Shown here one piece after another: positions 27,315-35,963 of a stretch of DNA of 64,000 nucleotides. The stretch comes from Vulcanimicrobiota bacterium. GTDB lineage: Bacteria > Vulcanimicrobiota > Vulcanimicrobiia > Vulcanimicrobiales > Vulcanimicrobiaceae. Under the pieces are notes generated by a model, which was given only the letters and a program-made list of their open reading frames with translations, did no database searches and had not been told where the DNA came from. Within the stretch, counting starts at the first letter, position 1, and each line of letters begins with the position of its first letter. The position numbers were made by a program, and so were the translations under genes. Location: the NCBI GenBank assembly GCA_003168375.1, contig PMSI01000001.1, positions 310,001-374,000 on the forward strand, read 5' to 3'.

Positions 27315-28418
27315 ATGGGCGACGAACGACCGATCGCGCCGCCGATCCACCTGTCCACGACGTTCGAGCGCGACGAAGCGGGCGAGTACTCCGGCGGTTT
27401 CAACTACTCGCGTGACGACAACCCGAACCGCCGGATGCTGGAGCAGGCCCTCGCTGTGCTCGAAGGCGGTGCGGAGGCGGCGGCGTTCGCCAGCGGCAGT
27501 GCTGCGGCGATGACGCTCTTTCAAGCGCTCCGTCCCGGCGACCACGTCGTCGTCGCCGACGACTCGTACTACAGCATCCGCGTCATGCTTGACGAGGTGT
27601 TCGTCCCCTGGGGACTGACCGTCACGTTGGCCGACTGCTCGGATCTCGCGGTGCTGAGCGGCGCGATGCGGCCGGCGACGCGGCTCGTGTTCATCGAGAC
27701 GCCGTCGAACCCGCTGATGCGTGTCACCGATATCGCGGGCGCCGCCGAGATCGCGCACGCCGCCGGCGCGCTGCTTGCGTGCGACAACACGCTCCCGACG
27801 CCCGTGCTGCAGCAGCCGCTCGCGCTCGGCGCCGACATCGTCGTTCAATCGACGACCAAGTATATCTCCGGCCATCACGACGCGATGGGCGGCGCCCTCA
27901 TCACCGGGCGCGATGACGCGTTTTGGCAGCGCATTCGAGCGCAGCAGAGGCTGTGCGGGGCGATCCCCTCGCCGTTCGCCTCGTGGCTGACGCTGCGCGG
28001 CCTGAGCTCGCTCGTGCAGCGCGTACGCTGGCAGAACGAGAGCGCGGTCGCAATCGCACGGTTCCTCGCGCAGCATCCCGCGGTGCGCGAGGTCCTGCAT
28101 CCGGGTCTGACGACACATCCGGCGCACGCGCTCGCGGCGAAGCAGAGCACCGGCTCCGGCGGCCTGTTCTCGTTCCGCATCGACGGCGAGGCGAAGGACG
28201 CGCTCGGCGTCGCGGCCCGGCTGCGCCTGTTCCGCCGCGCGACGAGCTTCGGCGGCCCCGACAGCCTGGTCGAGCACCGCGCCTCGGTCGAAGGCTCCAA
28301 CTCGAAGACGCCGGATGACCTCCTGCGCGTCGCGATCGGGCTCGAAGACCCAGCCGATCTGATCGAGGATCTCGATCGCGCCCTTGCTACTTCGCCGGGG
28401 GCGGGAACGTCGCGCTGA
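27315..28418 (+). CDS. Cys/Met metabolism PLP-dependent enzyme
   Basis: A 367-residue protein of the cystathionine gamma-synthase/lyase, O-acylhomoserine sulfhydrylase and methionine gamma-lyase group. Motifs are PIHLSTTFERDEAG, SGSAAAMTLFQAL, ETPSNPLMRVTD, the Schiff-base lysine in QSTTKYISGH, and SFGGPDSLVEHRAS. It acts in sulfur amino-acid synthesis or gamma-elimination. It begins on the base after mccB's stop and its 3' end overlaps the convergent gene at 28387 by 32 bp. A remnant of a second copy of its C-terminus is found at 29781-29861. Which reaction it catalyses cannot be read from sequence alone. Confidence 0.88.
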   Translation: MGDERPIAPPIHLSTTFERDEAGEYSGGFNYSRDDNPNRRMLEQALAVLEGGAEAAAFASGSAAAMTLFQALRPGDHVVVADDSYYSIRVMLDEVFVPWGLTVTLADCSDLAVLSGAMRPATRLVFIETPSNPLMRVTDIAGAAEIAHAAGALLACDNTLPTPVLQQPLALGADIVVQSTTKYISGHHDAMGGALITGRDDAFWQRIRAQQRLCGAIPSPFASWLTLRGLSSLVQRVRWQNESAVAIARFLAQHPAVREVLHPGLTTHPAHALAAKQSTGSGGLFSFRIDGEAKDALGVAARLRLFRRATSFGGPDSLVEHRASVEGSNSKTPDDLLRVAIGLEDPADLIEDLDRALATSPGAGTSR

Positions 28419-29127
28419 CGTTCCCGCTTGCGTCGAGGAACGCAAGTCGTGCCGATCCGTCCCCCGCGACCTCCATGACGATGCGCGGGCGCCCCAGCTT
28501 GTCCGAAAGCGCGATCCGTGAGTTGCCGTTCTGCAACCCAGCGAAGAGGCGCGTCTTCGGCCCAAGACCTGCGAGCCGAAGCTTCCGCATCGCGCGGTCA
28601 CGCGCGGCGCCGGCCGGCATCTTCTGCATCGCTTCATACGCCGGTATGAAGGCGGTTATGGGCGTCAGCGTGTTCTGCGAAAGCGCCAGACCCGTCTCGA
28701 CGTCCGGCCCGTTCTGGGCAAAATAGAGATCCAAGTCGTCGTTCTGACGGAATTGGTCGAACGAAAGCAGGCCGCCCTGGACGGCGTGTCCGTTGACGAG
28801 GTCGCCGGTGTACGCGATGCCGCCCTGTTCGTCGCCACGGTCGTTGTAGAACAGTAGCCCCGCACGCTTCCCGCCCTTGCGCCCTTTGAGGGTCTTCCCG
28901 CCGACGACGACGTCCGGCTGCAACTCCTTGTTGAAAAGCGCGAGGCGCAGCGTTCCGTTCGCGTCGACGACGTTGATGCGGTGGACCGTCAAGACGTCGA
29001 ACGACGCGCTGCGAACCGCGGTCGCTGCGCCCATGAGCGCCAGCGCGGCGATTCCGATGCTCACCGCAGCGTAGATGCGGAGCAGGTGCAGCTCCCGGCG
29101 GATCGATACCTCGACGTCTTGTTCCAT
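28387..29127 (-). CDS. Membrane-anchored protein, function unknown
   Basis: A 246-residue protein with one N-terminal transmembrane helix after a short charged segment (IYAAVSIGIAALALMGAATA). The rest is predicted outside, beta-rich, with several repeats of the pattern VxxADGxxRIALF: DANGTLRLALFN, NGNSRIALSDKLGRPRI, GDGSARLAFLDASGN. Similar strands occur in small exported proteins thought to hold a lipid or ligand. It is convergent with the PLP gene and overlaps it by 32 bp. Function not recognised. Confidence 0.7.
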   Translation of the reverse strand: MEQDVEVSIRRELHLLRIYAAVSIGIAALALMGAATAVRSASFDVLTVHRINVVDANGTLRLALFNKELQPDVVVGGKTLKGRKGGKRAGLLFYNDRGDEQGGIAYTGDLVNGHAVQGGLLSFDQFRQNDDLDLYFAQNGPDVETGLALSQNTLTPITAFIPAYEAMQKMPAGAARDRAMRKLRLAGLGPKTRLFAGLQNGNSRIALSDKLGRPRIVMEVAGDGSARLAFLDASGNVSATFPPPAK

Positions 29128-29226
29128 ACCTCAGAGTGTTCCGCTGGGCCAACCACTCGAACCGTCGCGGGGAACGTGCGCTGGTCTTTCCTGCATCGCT
29201 CGCGGGCTGGACGGGGTTACGGCACC

Positions 29227-29780
29227 GTGGACCTGAGGACGGTGCTCGCCTACGGGACGGTATGCGCGATTTGGGGGACGACCTGGCTCGCGATCAAGAT
29301 CGGGCTGCAAGCCCTGCCGCCGGTCACCGGCGCGGGGATTCGGTTCCTGGTCGGCGGCGTTTTTCTGTGGCTTCTGGGACGTGCCGTCCGCGCGCCGCGC
29401 GGCGAGATGGCGCCGTGGCGGACGATCCTGATCCTAGCGACGACGTTCTGCGGCGCCAACTACGCCCTGACGTACTACGCCGAGACCGGGCTCGCATCGG
29501 GTCTCGTCGCGGTGCTGTTCGGGATGCTGCCCTTCTTCGTGTTCGGTTTCGGCGCGCTGCTGCTCAAAGAACCGTTCGGGTCGGCGGCGGTCGGCGGAGC
29601 AGCGATCGCGCTCGCCGGCGTCGCGACCATCTCGCTCGGTGCCGACACCCACGGCTCGCTGCGGTTCGTGTTCGCGGCGCTCGGCGCGGCGGCGCTCTCG
29701 GCCTTCGCGGTCGTCGAGCTCAAGCGCTCCGCCGCGAGCGACCCGTTCCGCACGCTGCCGCCCGCGATGCTGCTCGGCGG
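29227..29780 (+). pseudogene. Truncated EamA/DMT transporter copy
   Basis: GTG 29227 starts a frame that matches the intact EamA transporter at 32550 over about 185 residues with roughly 16 differences by eye (WGTTWLAIKIGLQALPPVTG, GANYALTYYAETGLASG). After ...PPAMLLGG the match stops at about 29780 and the sequence continues as the C-terminus of a PLP enzyme in another frame. Only about six of the ten expected membrane helices remain, so the product is probably inactive. The frame stays open past the break, but the translation there is antisense to the gene at 29836-31233 and shows no family signal. Confidence 0.8.
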
Positions 29781-29861
29781 CTCGCGATCGGCCTCGAAGA
29801 CCCCTCCGGCCTCATCGCCGATCTCGCTGGAGCGCTTACACCGGTTCGCGCAACTCGGTGA
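29781..29861 (+). pseudogene. Remnant of the C-terminus of a second Cys/Met PLP enzyme
   Basis: Read in a frame different from the EamA copy, 29781-29861 encodes LAIGLEDPSGLIADLAGALT and ends at TGA 29859-29861. The intact gene at 27315 ends VAIGLEDPADLIEDLDRALA. Only these last codons are present; the rest has been lost by recombination with the truncated EamA gene. Its end overlaps the convergent gene at 29836 by 26 bp, the same arrangement as in the first unit, where the PLP gene overlaps a convergent gene by 32 bp. Confidence 0.7.
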
Positions 29862-31233
29862 TCGCAGCGTCGATGAGGTCCGCGTCGAGCACGCCGGCGG
29901 GAACGTCGCGCCGCAGCATACTCAAGTTGTTCGCCGTGCTTTCGCGCATCCACGGTTCGCAGCGAAGCGTACTTATGCGCGCGAGCGCCTTGCGCGAAGC
30001 GCTCTCGTCGCTCGCGAGGACCGCGAGTTCGAGCATCGTCGCCACCAACCAATAGTCTTTCGATCCCAGGCCCCCGAGCCGCGCGACCGCGAACGTCACG
30101 GCGGGACCGACCTGACGCAGTTCGGCCACTGCATCCTCGTCCCCACAGAGCGCGAGGAGCGTCGCGAGATTGATGCCGGGATAGAAATCGCGAGGATCGG
30201 CGTGGAATCCGCGCCGGTAGGCGTCCGTCGCGCGCGCCAGGAACGTGCGCGCCCGGCTCGCCTCGCCGGCGGCGAGCGCCTCGACGTATTGGTCCTTCCA
30301 CACGCGTCCCAGCAGCGACGAGGTCTCCGGGTTGTCTCCGCGCTCAGCGATCAACTTCTCGAGGACTTGCGTCGCGCGACGCCGGTTCTCCGGCACTTTC
30401 GTGCGATTGAGCGCTAAGGCGAATTGTTCGCGCAGCACCGGCATCGACGCCAACAGCCATGCCGGCGCCGCGTCGGCGGCGCGGATCATGTCGTCGTATG
30501 CCTCGAGATCGCGGAACGCGAGAAAGACGTCGAAGAACGACTCGGCCGTGGCTTGCGAGATCGCCCCGAGGGCGCGCTCGTCCGCGCGCACGGCGTCGCG
30601 CGAGCGTTCCATCGCTGCGGAGTCCTTCGAGGCCTTGCCTTCGCGGAAGAGTCCGCGCGCGTCGTCCAGCCGCAAGCGTATCGCGTCGATGTCGCGCGCC
30701 CGGTCGCGAAAGCTCTCGGTAACGTCGTGCGGGAGCGTATGGGCGACGAGCGCAGGCAACAGCTGGAAGAGCGGGCTGTCGCGCGCGTCGAGATCCTCGA
30801 GCGCGTGGCCGATCTTGAGTGCGAGTGCTTCGACGAATGCCGTCGCGGCAGCGTCACTGAGCTGCCCGTCGACGAGCGTGTACGGCACGGCCCGGACCAG
30901 TGCGAGGTCGAACGGAATCGGGCCATCGAACGACCCGACGACGATCGTCGAGCGGGGACGCGCCGCATGCCGGATCCCGAGCTCGTAGTAGACGTTCGGA
31001 TTCGCGATCGTTATGTCGACGACGGCAATCTCCGCCAACAGCAGCCGCTCGTACATCGGAAGGTGTACGATCCCACCGCCGCGCTCCTCATCGGCGCGGA
31101 CCGCGTCGACGTCGAAGCGCCCGATTGCCGGAAGGATCGCGCGCCTGTAGACGTCGTCGAAGTCGATCTCGTAGCGGCGAAGCGGGTCGAGCTTCCGCCC
31201 GAACGGCATCGCGACGAAAACCAGCGGTCGCAT
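29836..31233 (-). CDS. TIR/deoxyribosyltransferase-like N-domain with TPR (DUF4071-type) region
   Basis: A 465-residue protein. Residues 1-120 have a Rossmann-like TIR/nucleoside 2-deoxyribosyltransferase pattern: VFVAMPFGRK near 6-14, DDVYRRAILPAI, then VVDITIANPNVYYELGIRHA with Glu84 where related enzymes have their catalytic acid. Residues about 200-465 are helical with TPR-like pairs (NPETSSLLGRVWKDQY, GFHADPRDFYPGINLATLL), like the MAP3K TRAFs-binding/DUF4071 region known from eukaryotic ASK kinases and from bacterial conflict-system proteins. It starts 3 bp after the patatin gene, so the two are co-expressed. A role as sensor plus NAD- or nucleotide-consuming effector is inferred; no experiment supports it here. 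Confidence 0.8.
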   Translation of the reverse strand: MRPLVFVAMPFGRKLDPLRRYEIDFDDVYRRAILPAIGRFDVDAVRADEERGGGIVHLPMYERLLLAEIAVVDITIANPNVYYELGIRHAARPRSTIVVGSFDGPIPFDLALVRAVPYTLVDGQLSDAAATAFVEALALKIGHALEDLDARDSPLFQLLPALVAHTLPHDVTESFRDRARDIDAIRLRLDDARGLFREGKASKDSAAMERSRDAVRADERALGAISQATAESFFDVFLAFRDLEAYDDMIRAADAAPAWLLASMPVLREQFALALNRTKVPENRRRATQVLEKLIAERGDNPETSSLLGRVWKDQYVEALAAGEASRARTFLARATDAYRRGFHADPRDFYPGINLATLLALCGDEDAVAELRQVGPAVTFAVARLGGLGSKDYWLVATMLELAVLASDESASRKALARISTLRCEPWMRESTANNLSMLRRDVPAGVLDADLIDAAITELREPV

Positions 31234-31236
31234 GAC

Positions 31237-32391
31237 CTACCGGACCTTTTCCGCCGCCGCGGACGCACCGGGAGCATGAGCTCCGAGATGCCCGAAATCG
31301 AAGATTCGTTCGGCGTAGGTACGGCCGATACGCTGGAGTTCCGCGACGCTGCCGCCCGCGAGGAGCGGCTGCACGTCCGTCGCGTCGATCTCCGACAGGC
31401 CAAGGCCGTTCAAACCGGCTTGCGTGATATCGGGTGTGTAGCGCACGTAGGTAAACTTCTTCGGCAGGAACACGCCGCCCTCGGCCTCGGCGCCGCGCAG
31501 CGCGCCGAGCTCGCCGTCGATCTCCTCGCCGAAGCGGCAACGGCCGAAGACACGACACAGCATGTCCTGCTCGACAGACGCGGCATTGAGGAGCACGGAC
31601 GGGATGTGTCGAGCGTTGTAGAGCAGGGTCATCTGCGAGGCTTTGACGGCGTCCGTCGCGTTCAAGAGCGAGCCGGTACCGACGGAAACCAGGAGCATTT
31701 GCTCCTCGGTGGCGGGCCAGCAGAGGCGGTATGCCGGGAGCGTCGCCATGAGGAACAGCAAGAAGGCGGGATTATTGTAGACGGAGACCGCGCCGTCGAC
31801 GAATTTTCGCGCTTTGCCCCCGATCACGATCTCCTCAGGCGGGAAATACGTCGGAGCGGCGGTGCTGGCTCGGACGAGCTGCCACAAAGGGAAGTGCAGA
31901 TTCGACTCCGGGCCTGCGATGTCGTTGTATTTTGCGCGCGGATTGTTCGAGAGCGGCCATGGCGAATCGGTGTCGGCATTGCGGAGCACCAGCAGCAGCA
32001 GTGTGCGCAGTGAATCGTCGCCGAGCGTCTCGTCGCCGAGTACGGCTTTCAGCTTCGCGGTGAAGCCGCCGTGGAGATAGCGGTAGTTGAAGCGCCGCCA
32101 CAATGGGGCCGGCGTCAACAATGCGCGCGCTCCTTCCAAATAAAACTCTCGAATACGTTCGACGGAGAATCCCTTCGCGATGCACGTCGCAATGATCGCG
32201 CCCGTACTCGTACCTGCGACGTAGTCGAAATAGTCGGCGAGCACGAAATCCTCGCCGCGCCCCAGAGCGTCGCGCAGCTGGAGCTCTAGGTGGGCGAGGA
32301 TCTCGATAGTGATGAGGCCGCGGATCCCGCCGCCGTCAAGCGCAAGAAGGCGCTTTGGGCCCGCTCGTGCGAGCCCGTCGCGGTAGCTCAT
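31237..32391 (-). CDS. Patatin-like phospholipase
   Basis: A 384-residue protein with ATG 32391 (MSYRDGLARAGPKRLLALDG); the frame also allows TTG 32439, without a clear ribosome site. All catalytic marks are present: oxyanion motif GGGIRG at residues 20-25, nucleophile elbow GTSTG at 60-64 (Ser62) and the dyad Asp199 in VDGAV. It should hydrolyse membrane phospholipids. Patatins are effectors of CBASS and other bacterial immune systems, where activation damages the cell's own membrane. No cyclic-nucleotide synthase is nearby; instead the TIR/TPR gene follows by 3 bp. Housekeeping lipase remains an alternative. Confidence 0.9.
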   Translation of the reverse strand: MSYRDGLARAGPKRLLALDGGGIRGLITIEILAHLELQLRDALGRGEDFVLADYFDYVAGTSTGAIIATCIAKGFSVERIREFYLEGARALLTPAPLWRRFNYRYLHGGFTAKLKAVLGDETLGDDSLRTLLLLVLRNADTDSPWPLSNNPRAKYNDIAGPESNLHFPLWQLVRASTAAPTYFPPEEIVIGGKARKFVDGAVSVYNNPAFLLFLMATLPAYRLCWPATEEQMLLVSVGTGSLLNATDAVKASQMTLLYNARHIPSVLLNAASVEQDMLCRVFGRCRFGEEIDGELGALRGAEAEGGVFLPKKFTYVRYTPDITQAGLNGLGLSEIDATDVQPLLAGGSVAELQRIGRTYAERIFDFGHLGAHAPGASAAAEKVR

Positions 32392-32549
32392 CGTGAGGCC
32401 CCGCACGGCAGCGCGTGCTCCATTCCTCTCGACGACCAAAACACATGCATACGCACCGGCTTCCGTGATCTCCCCGACGCGCGTCAGTTCTCGGGCTGGT
32501 ACGGCGCTGCCTGTTGCATCGCCGGCACGTCTGACGGGTTTACCGCAGC

Positions 32550-33428
32550 GTGGACCTGCGCACCGCGCTCGCCTATGCGGCGATTTGCAGTATTTGGGGG
32601 ACGACGTGGCTCGCGATCAAAATCGGGCTGCAAGCCCTGCCGCCCGTCACCGGCGCGGGCGTACGGTTTCTGGTCGGCGGCGTGTTCCTGTGGCTGCTCG
32701 GCCGTGCCGTTCGCGCACCGCGCGGCGAAGCGCCGCCGTGGCGGACGATCCTGGTGCTCGCGGCGATGTTCTGCGGCGCCAACTACGCGCTGACGTACTA
32801 CGCCGAGACGGGGCTCGCGTCGGGCCTCGTCGCGGTGCTGTTCGGAACGCTGCCGTTTTTCGTGTTCGCTTTCGGCGCGTTGCTGCTCAAAGAACCATTC
32901 GGGCCCGCAGCGGTCGGCGGCGCCGCGATCGCGCTCGCGGGCGTCGCGACGATCTCGATCGGCGCCGACACGCACGGCTCGCTGCGGTTCGTGTTCGCCG
33001 CACTCGGCGCGGCAGCGCTCTCGGCCTTTGCGATCGTCGAGCTCAAGCGATCCGCCGCGAGCGACCCGTTCCGCACGCTGCCGCCGGCGATGCTGCTCGG
33101 CGGCGCGACGATGACGATCGCCGGCACGCTGTTCGAGCACCCGGACTATGCGCGCGGAACGTCGCCGTCGTCGATCGGCGCCATCCTCTACCTCGCCGTC
33201 CTCGGGAGCGGTTTCGCCTTCTATCTGAACCACTGGCTCTTGCAGCGCCTCAGCGCGTGGCAAGTCGGGCTCTCCTCGCTCATCACGCCGGTCATCGCCG
33301 TGACGGTCGGGGCGCTGCTCGGCGGCGAGGCGTTCGGCTGGAAAGAGCTCGCGGGCGCGGCGCTCGTCATCTTCGGCGTCTGGCTCGCGCTCCGCTCGGG
33401 CCGCGCGGTCGAGCGGCCGGGAGTCTGA
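32550..33428 (+). CDS. EamA/DMT family transporter
   Basis: A 292-residue membrane protein with GTG start, the typical ten-helix length. Two EamA repeats are visible: SIWGTTWLAIKIGLQALPPV with ALTYYAETGLASGLVAVLFG, and GAILYLAVLGSGFAFYLNHW with LLQRLSAWQVGLSSLITPVIAV. Such proteins export small metabolites, often amino acids. It is the intact sister of the truncated copy at 29227 and lies on the far side of the patatin/TIR-TPR genes. The substrate is unknown; closeness to a Cys/Met PLP gene in the first unit hints at amino-acid derivatives, which is only a guess. Confidence 0.9.
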   Translation: MDLRTALAYAAICSIWGTTWLAIKIGLQALPPVTGAGVRFLVGGVFLWLLGRAVRAPRGEAPPWRTILVLAAMFCGANYALTYYAETGLASGLVAVLFGTLPFFVFAFGALLLKEPFGPAAVGGAAIALAGVATISIGADTHGSLRFVFAALGAAALSAFAIVELKRSAASDPFRTLPPAMLLGGATMTIAGTLFEHPDYARGTSPSSIGAILYLAVLGSGFAFYLNHWLLQRLSAWQVGLSSLITPVIAVTVGALLGGEAFGWKELAGAALVIFGVWLALRSGRAVERPGV

Positions 33429-33453
33429 CGCGGCCGCGCCGGATAGAGCTGCC

Positions 33454-33900
33454 ATGCGCCGCGCTCTCACCATCCTCATGACGATGCTGGCCTGCTCGGT
33501 CGCGACGCAGCCGGTGAGCGGCGCGCCCACGCCTTCTTCCTACGCGGGAACGTACGTCACGACACGGCCCGGCGCCCAGGGCACGCAAGAGCTCCTGCTC
33601 GTCCTCACGCTGAACGGCCAGGCGACGTTCACCACGAGCTTTCCCGAGCTCGTACAGCGGCTCGGACCCGGCGTACTGCCGGTGCGGGAGACGGGGACGT
33701 GGCGCGTGCGAGGCCGGGAGGTCGAGGTCCGTTTGAACGCGATCGGCTTGCTCCCCCGCGACGGCCGCACGCAACCGCGCCGCGAGAACAAGCTGATCGT
33801 CTTCACGTTCATGCGCTGCCGGCTCAGCGCGACGCGGTACCCGACTGAACTCTACGGCGAGGCGGGTCTGACGTTCGAAAAGTCCGGCTGCACCGAGTGA
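33454..33900 (+). CDS. Small exported protein, function unknown
   Basis: A 148-residue protein with a signal peptide (MRRALTILMTMLACSVATQP). The mature part is beta-rich with a YAGTYVTTRPGAQG motif, an LTLNGQATFTTSFPEL hairpin and TGTWRVRGREVEVRLNAI, the layout of small lipocalin-like or NlpE/META-like exported domains that begin with a Tyr-Gly-Tyr strand. The two Cys (CRL and SGC) near the end could form a disulfide. No family certain. Convergent with the MoCo protein. Confidence 0.65.
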   Translation: MRRALTILMTMLACSVATQPVSGAPTPSSYAGTYVTTRPGAQGTQELLLVLTLNGQATFTTSFPELVQRLGPGVLPVRETGTWRVRGREVEVRLNAIGLLPRDGRTQPRRENKLIVFTFMRCRLSATRYPTELYGEAGLTFEKSGCTE

Positions 33901-33910
33901 TGCGCTGCCC

Positions 33911-34651
33911 TCAGATCCCGGCGTACCATTCGTAGCCCTGGTCTTCCCAGTAGCCGCCGGTTCCGCCGTAGATCGGCTTGAAGTCGGCGACCAGCTCGAT
34001 GCGCCGCACCCACTTCGCGCTCTTGTATCCGAGCTGCGTCGGGATCTTCAGCCGCACCGGCGCGCCGTGATCGAGGTCGAGCGGCTTGTCGTTGAGGTCG
34101 AGCGCGAGCACCGTCTGCGGATGCGCGGCTTGGTGCAGGTCGAGCGACTCGTAGTAATTCTGTCCGCTCTGGTCGACGTCGTAACAGTGGAACACGCAGT
34201 AGCGCGCGGTGGCCTTCGGCTGCGCCATGGCGAGGACGGTCGCGAGCGGGGCGCCGCGCCATTTTCCGATCGCGCTCCAGCCTTCGACGCAGTCGTGCCG
34301 CGTGATCTGCGTGCGGTCGCCGGCCGCGCGCAGTTCCGCGAGCGAGAGCTTTTGCGGCCGGTCGACCTGGCCGTCGACGACGAGGCGATAGTCGCGGAAC
34401 CCGCCGCGCGCGAGGGCACCGTAGGTGCTGTCGCTCGGCGTATCGAGGCCGTTCACGCGGAAGTTGCGATCGATGTCGGAATCCTTGTATTCACGGGCCA
34501 TGCCGTGCGTCCCGATCACCGCGTGGTTCAGCTTCTCGGTCGAGAGCAGCACGTTGCGGAACGGACCGTTCGTGAGGGATTCCTTCACCTGGCCGCACCC
34601 GGCGAGCCCGAGCGCCGACAGCGAGGAGGCCAGAAACAGCCGCCGTCTCAC
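33911..34651 (-). CDS. Molybdopterin-dependent oxidoreductase (YedY/sulfite-oxidase-like lipoprotein)
   Basis: A 246-residue protein starting with GTG overlapping the preceding stop (GTGA). The N-terminus RRRLFLASSLSALGLAGCG holds a lipobox with Cys, so it is probably a membrane-anchored lipoprotein; no twin-arginine pair of the usual kind is clear. The Mo-binding domain signature ITRHDCVEGWSAIGKWRG contains the Cys expected to ligate molybdenum. RLKIPTQLGYKSAKWVRRIE matches the C-terminal part. The family includes methionine-sulfoxide reductase MsrP and sulfite dehydrogenases. The cytochrome b gene just before it is the likely membrane electron partner. Confidence 0.88.
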   Translation of the reverse strand: MRRRLFLASSLSALGLAGCGQVKESLTNGPFRNVLLSTEKLNHAVIGTHGMAREYKDSDIDRNFRVNGLDTPSDSTYGALARGGFRDYRLVVDGQVDRPQKLSLAELRAAGDRTQITRHDCVEGWSAIGKWRGAPLATVLAMAQPKATARYCVFHCYDVDQSGQNYYESLDLHQAAHPQTVLALDLNDKPLDLDHGAPVRLKIPTQLGYKSAKWVRRIELVADFKPIYGGTGGYWEDQGYEWYAGI

Positions 34652-35505
34652 GGTCCGACTCCGTCGTGCTCGCCGAGGACGAACCAGCCGGTGATCATCG
34701 AGCGCATGTTGTTCCAAAACCCCGTCGTCAGCACGAGCACCAAGTGCGTCCCGAAATAGCCGAGCAACAGCGCCATCAGCACGAAGTGCCAGAGCCGCGC
34801 AAACTGCCGTCCTCCGAAGAGGGCGGTCAGCCACGGCAAGGCGGCGTCGACGGCCGGTGAGAGCGTCAACCCGGTCAGGATGAACAGTGGAAAGAACACG
34901 AACAGGACGACGTTGTACGTCAGCTTCTGCAGCGGATTGTACGTCCCGTGCGGCGGCGGTTCTTTGCGGAGCCGCAGATAGTAGAGCTGCATCGGCCGGA
35001 GTTTGCGAAAATCGTCGGGCCGCATGACGAGCTCGCGGAGCGTGCCGCGCAGGGCGGCAGAGATCAGGTACGCCACCCACGCCACGAAGAACGCCCACGC
35101 GAAGAACAGATGCCAGCGGCGACCGTCGGCGAGGTCTTGCGGGGCCGGCAGCGTCAGCCAGGCCGGAAACGCGCGCGGGCTCTCCGCACCCATCCCGTCG
35201 TCGGTGTAGCCGAACACGTGCGTGGTCGGAATACGGTGACCGAAGACGATCGTGTATCCCACCGGCCCGCCCGCCGTGTTCTGCGCGTCGAAGGCGAGGA
35301 CGCGCTTGGCGGGATCGCTCTTGTCCGACGCATCGAGGTACGGCGCCGCGTTGAAGATCTGCAATCCGCTCATCATCAGGACGAGGATCGCCAGCGTCCA
35401 GGTCCAGTGCGCGGTGCGCGCGGCGATGCCGTGGCGGTAGACGCGTCGCCCTTGCGCGTGCGACGCATCGCTCGGGAGCGCACCGGCATGAACGCCGGCC
35501 GTCAT
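34648..35505 (-). CDS. Cytochrome b561-type membrane subunit
   Basis: A 285-residue protein with four or more helices (TLAILVLMMSGLQIFN, FFAWAFFVAWVAYLISAAL, NVVLFVFFPLFILTGLTL, FVLMALLLGYFGTHLVLVL). Conserved His residues (YRHGIAARTAHW, LWHFVLM, GTHLVLV) fit heme ligands of the Ni-hydrogenase/thiosulfate-reductase cytochrome b family. It overlaps the next gene as GTGA and the previous one as ATGA, so the operon is tight. It would pass electrons between quinones and the MoCo lipoprotein encoded downstream. Confidence 0.88.
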   Translation of the reverse strand: MTAGVHAGALPSDASHAQGRRVYRHGIAARTAHWTWTLAILVLMMSGLQIFNAAPYLDASDKSDPAKRVLAFDAQNTAGGPVGYTIVFGHRIPTTHVFGYTDDGMGAESPRAFPAWLTLPAPQDLADGRRWHLFFAWAFFVAWVAYLISAALRGTLRELVMRPDDFRKLRPMQLYYLRLRKEPPPHGTYNPLQKLTYNVVLFVFFPLFILTGLTLSPAVDAALPWLTALFGGRQFARLWHFVLMALLLGYFGTHLVLVLTTGFWNNMRSMITGWFVLGEHDGVGP

Positions 35506-35963
35506 GCCCGCTCCGCCGCCAGCGCGCGCACCGTCGCCTCGAGCTGCGCGTCGTAGCCTTCGCCGACGTACTTGGCGCGCAGGCGTCCGTGGCGGTCGAA
35601 GACGAGCTGCGTCGGCCAGGCGTCGACGCCGTACGCCTTCCAGACCTTGAAGTCGTCGTCGTAGACGACGGGCCAGGTGATATCCTGATCGCGCAGCGCC
35701 TGCACGACGTTCGCGTGGACGTGCTCCTGCGGCAGCTCCGGTGCGTGGACGCCGACGATCGCGAGATCGTGCGCGCCGAACGCCCCGCGCAGCTTGCGCA
35801 GTTCGGGAGTGACGTGCTTGCAGTTGATGCAGTCGAAGGTGAAGACGTCGACGATGGTGACCCGGCCCGCGGTCGGCGGCGGTCCGCCGGCGTTCGCCCA
35901 CGGCGTCGCCGAGAGGACCGGCGCCAGCGTCGTCGCGGCGGCGAGCAGAATCGCAGCGATCAC
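35502..35963 (-). CDS. Thioredoxin-like (TlpA/AhpC-type) exported protein
   Basis: A 153-residue protein with GTG at 35963 overlapping the Crp stop. The N-terminus (AAILLAAATTLAPVLSATPW) is a cleavable signal or short anchor. The thioredoxin fold is shown by VTIVDVFTFDCINCKHVTPE with CxxC (Cys-Ile-Asn-Cys), and by VVYDDDFKVWKAYGVDAWPT with the cis-proline region. It may keep cysteines reduced or assist cofactor assembly for the neighbouring MoCo enzyme and cytochrome. Inferred periplasmic. Confidence 0.85.
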   Translation of the reverse strand: MIAAILLAAATTLAPVLSATPWANAGGPPPTAGRVTIVDVFTFDCINCKHVTPELRKLRGAFGAHDLAIVGVHAPELPQEHVHANVVQALRDQDITWPVVYDDDFKVWKAYGVDAWPTQLVFDRHGRLRAKYVGEGYDAQLEATVRALAAERA

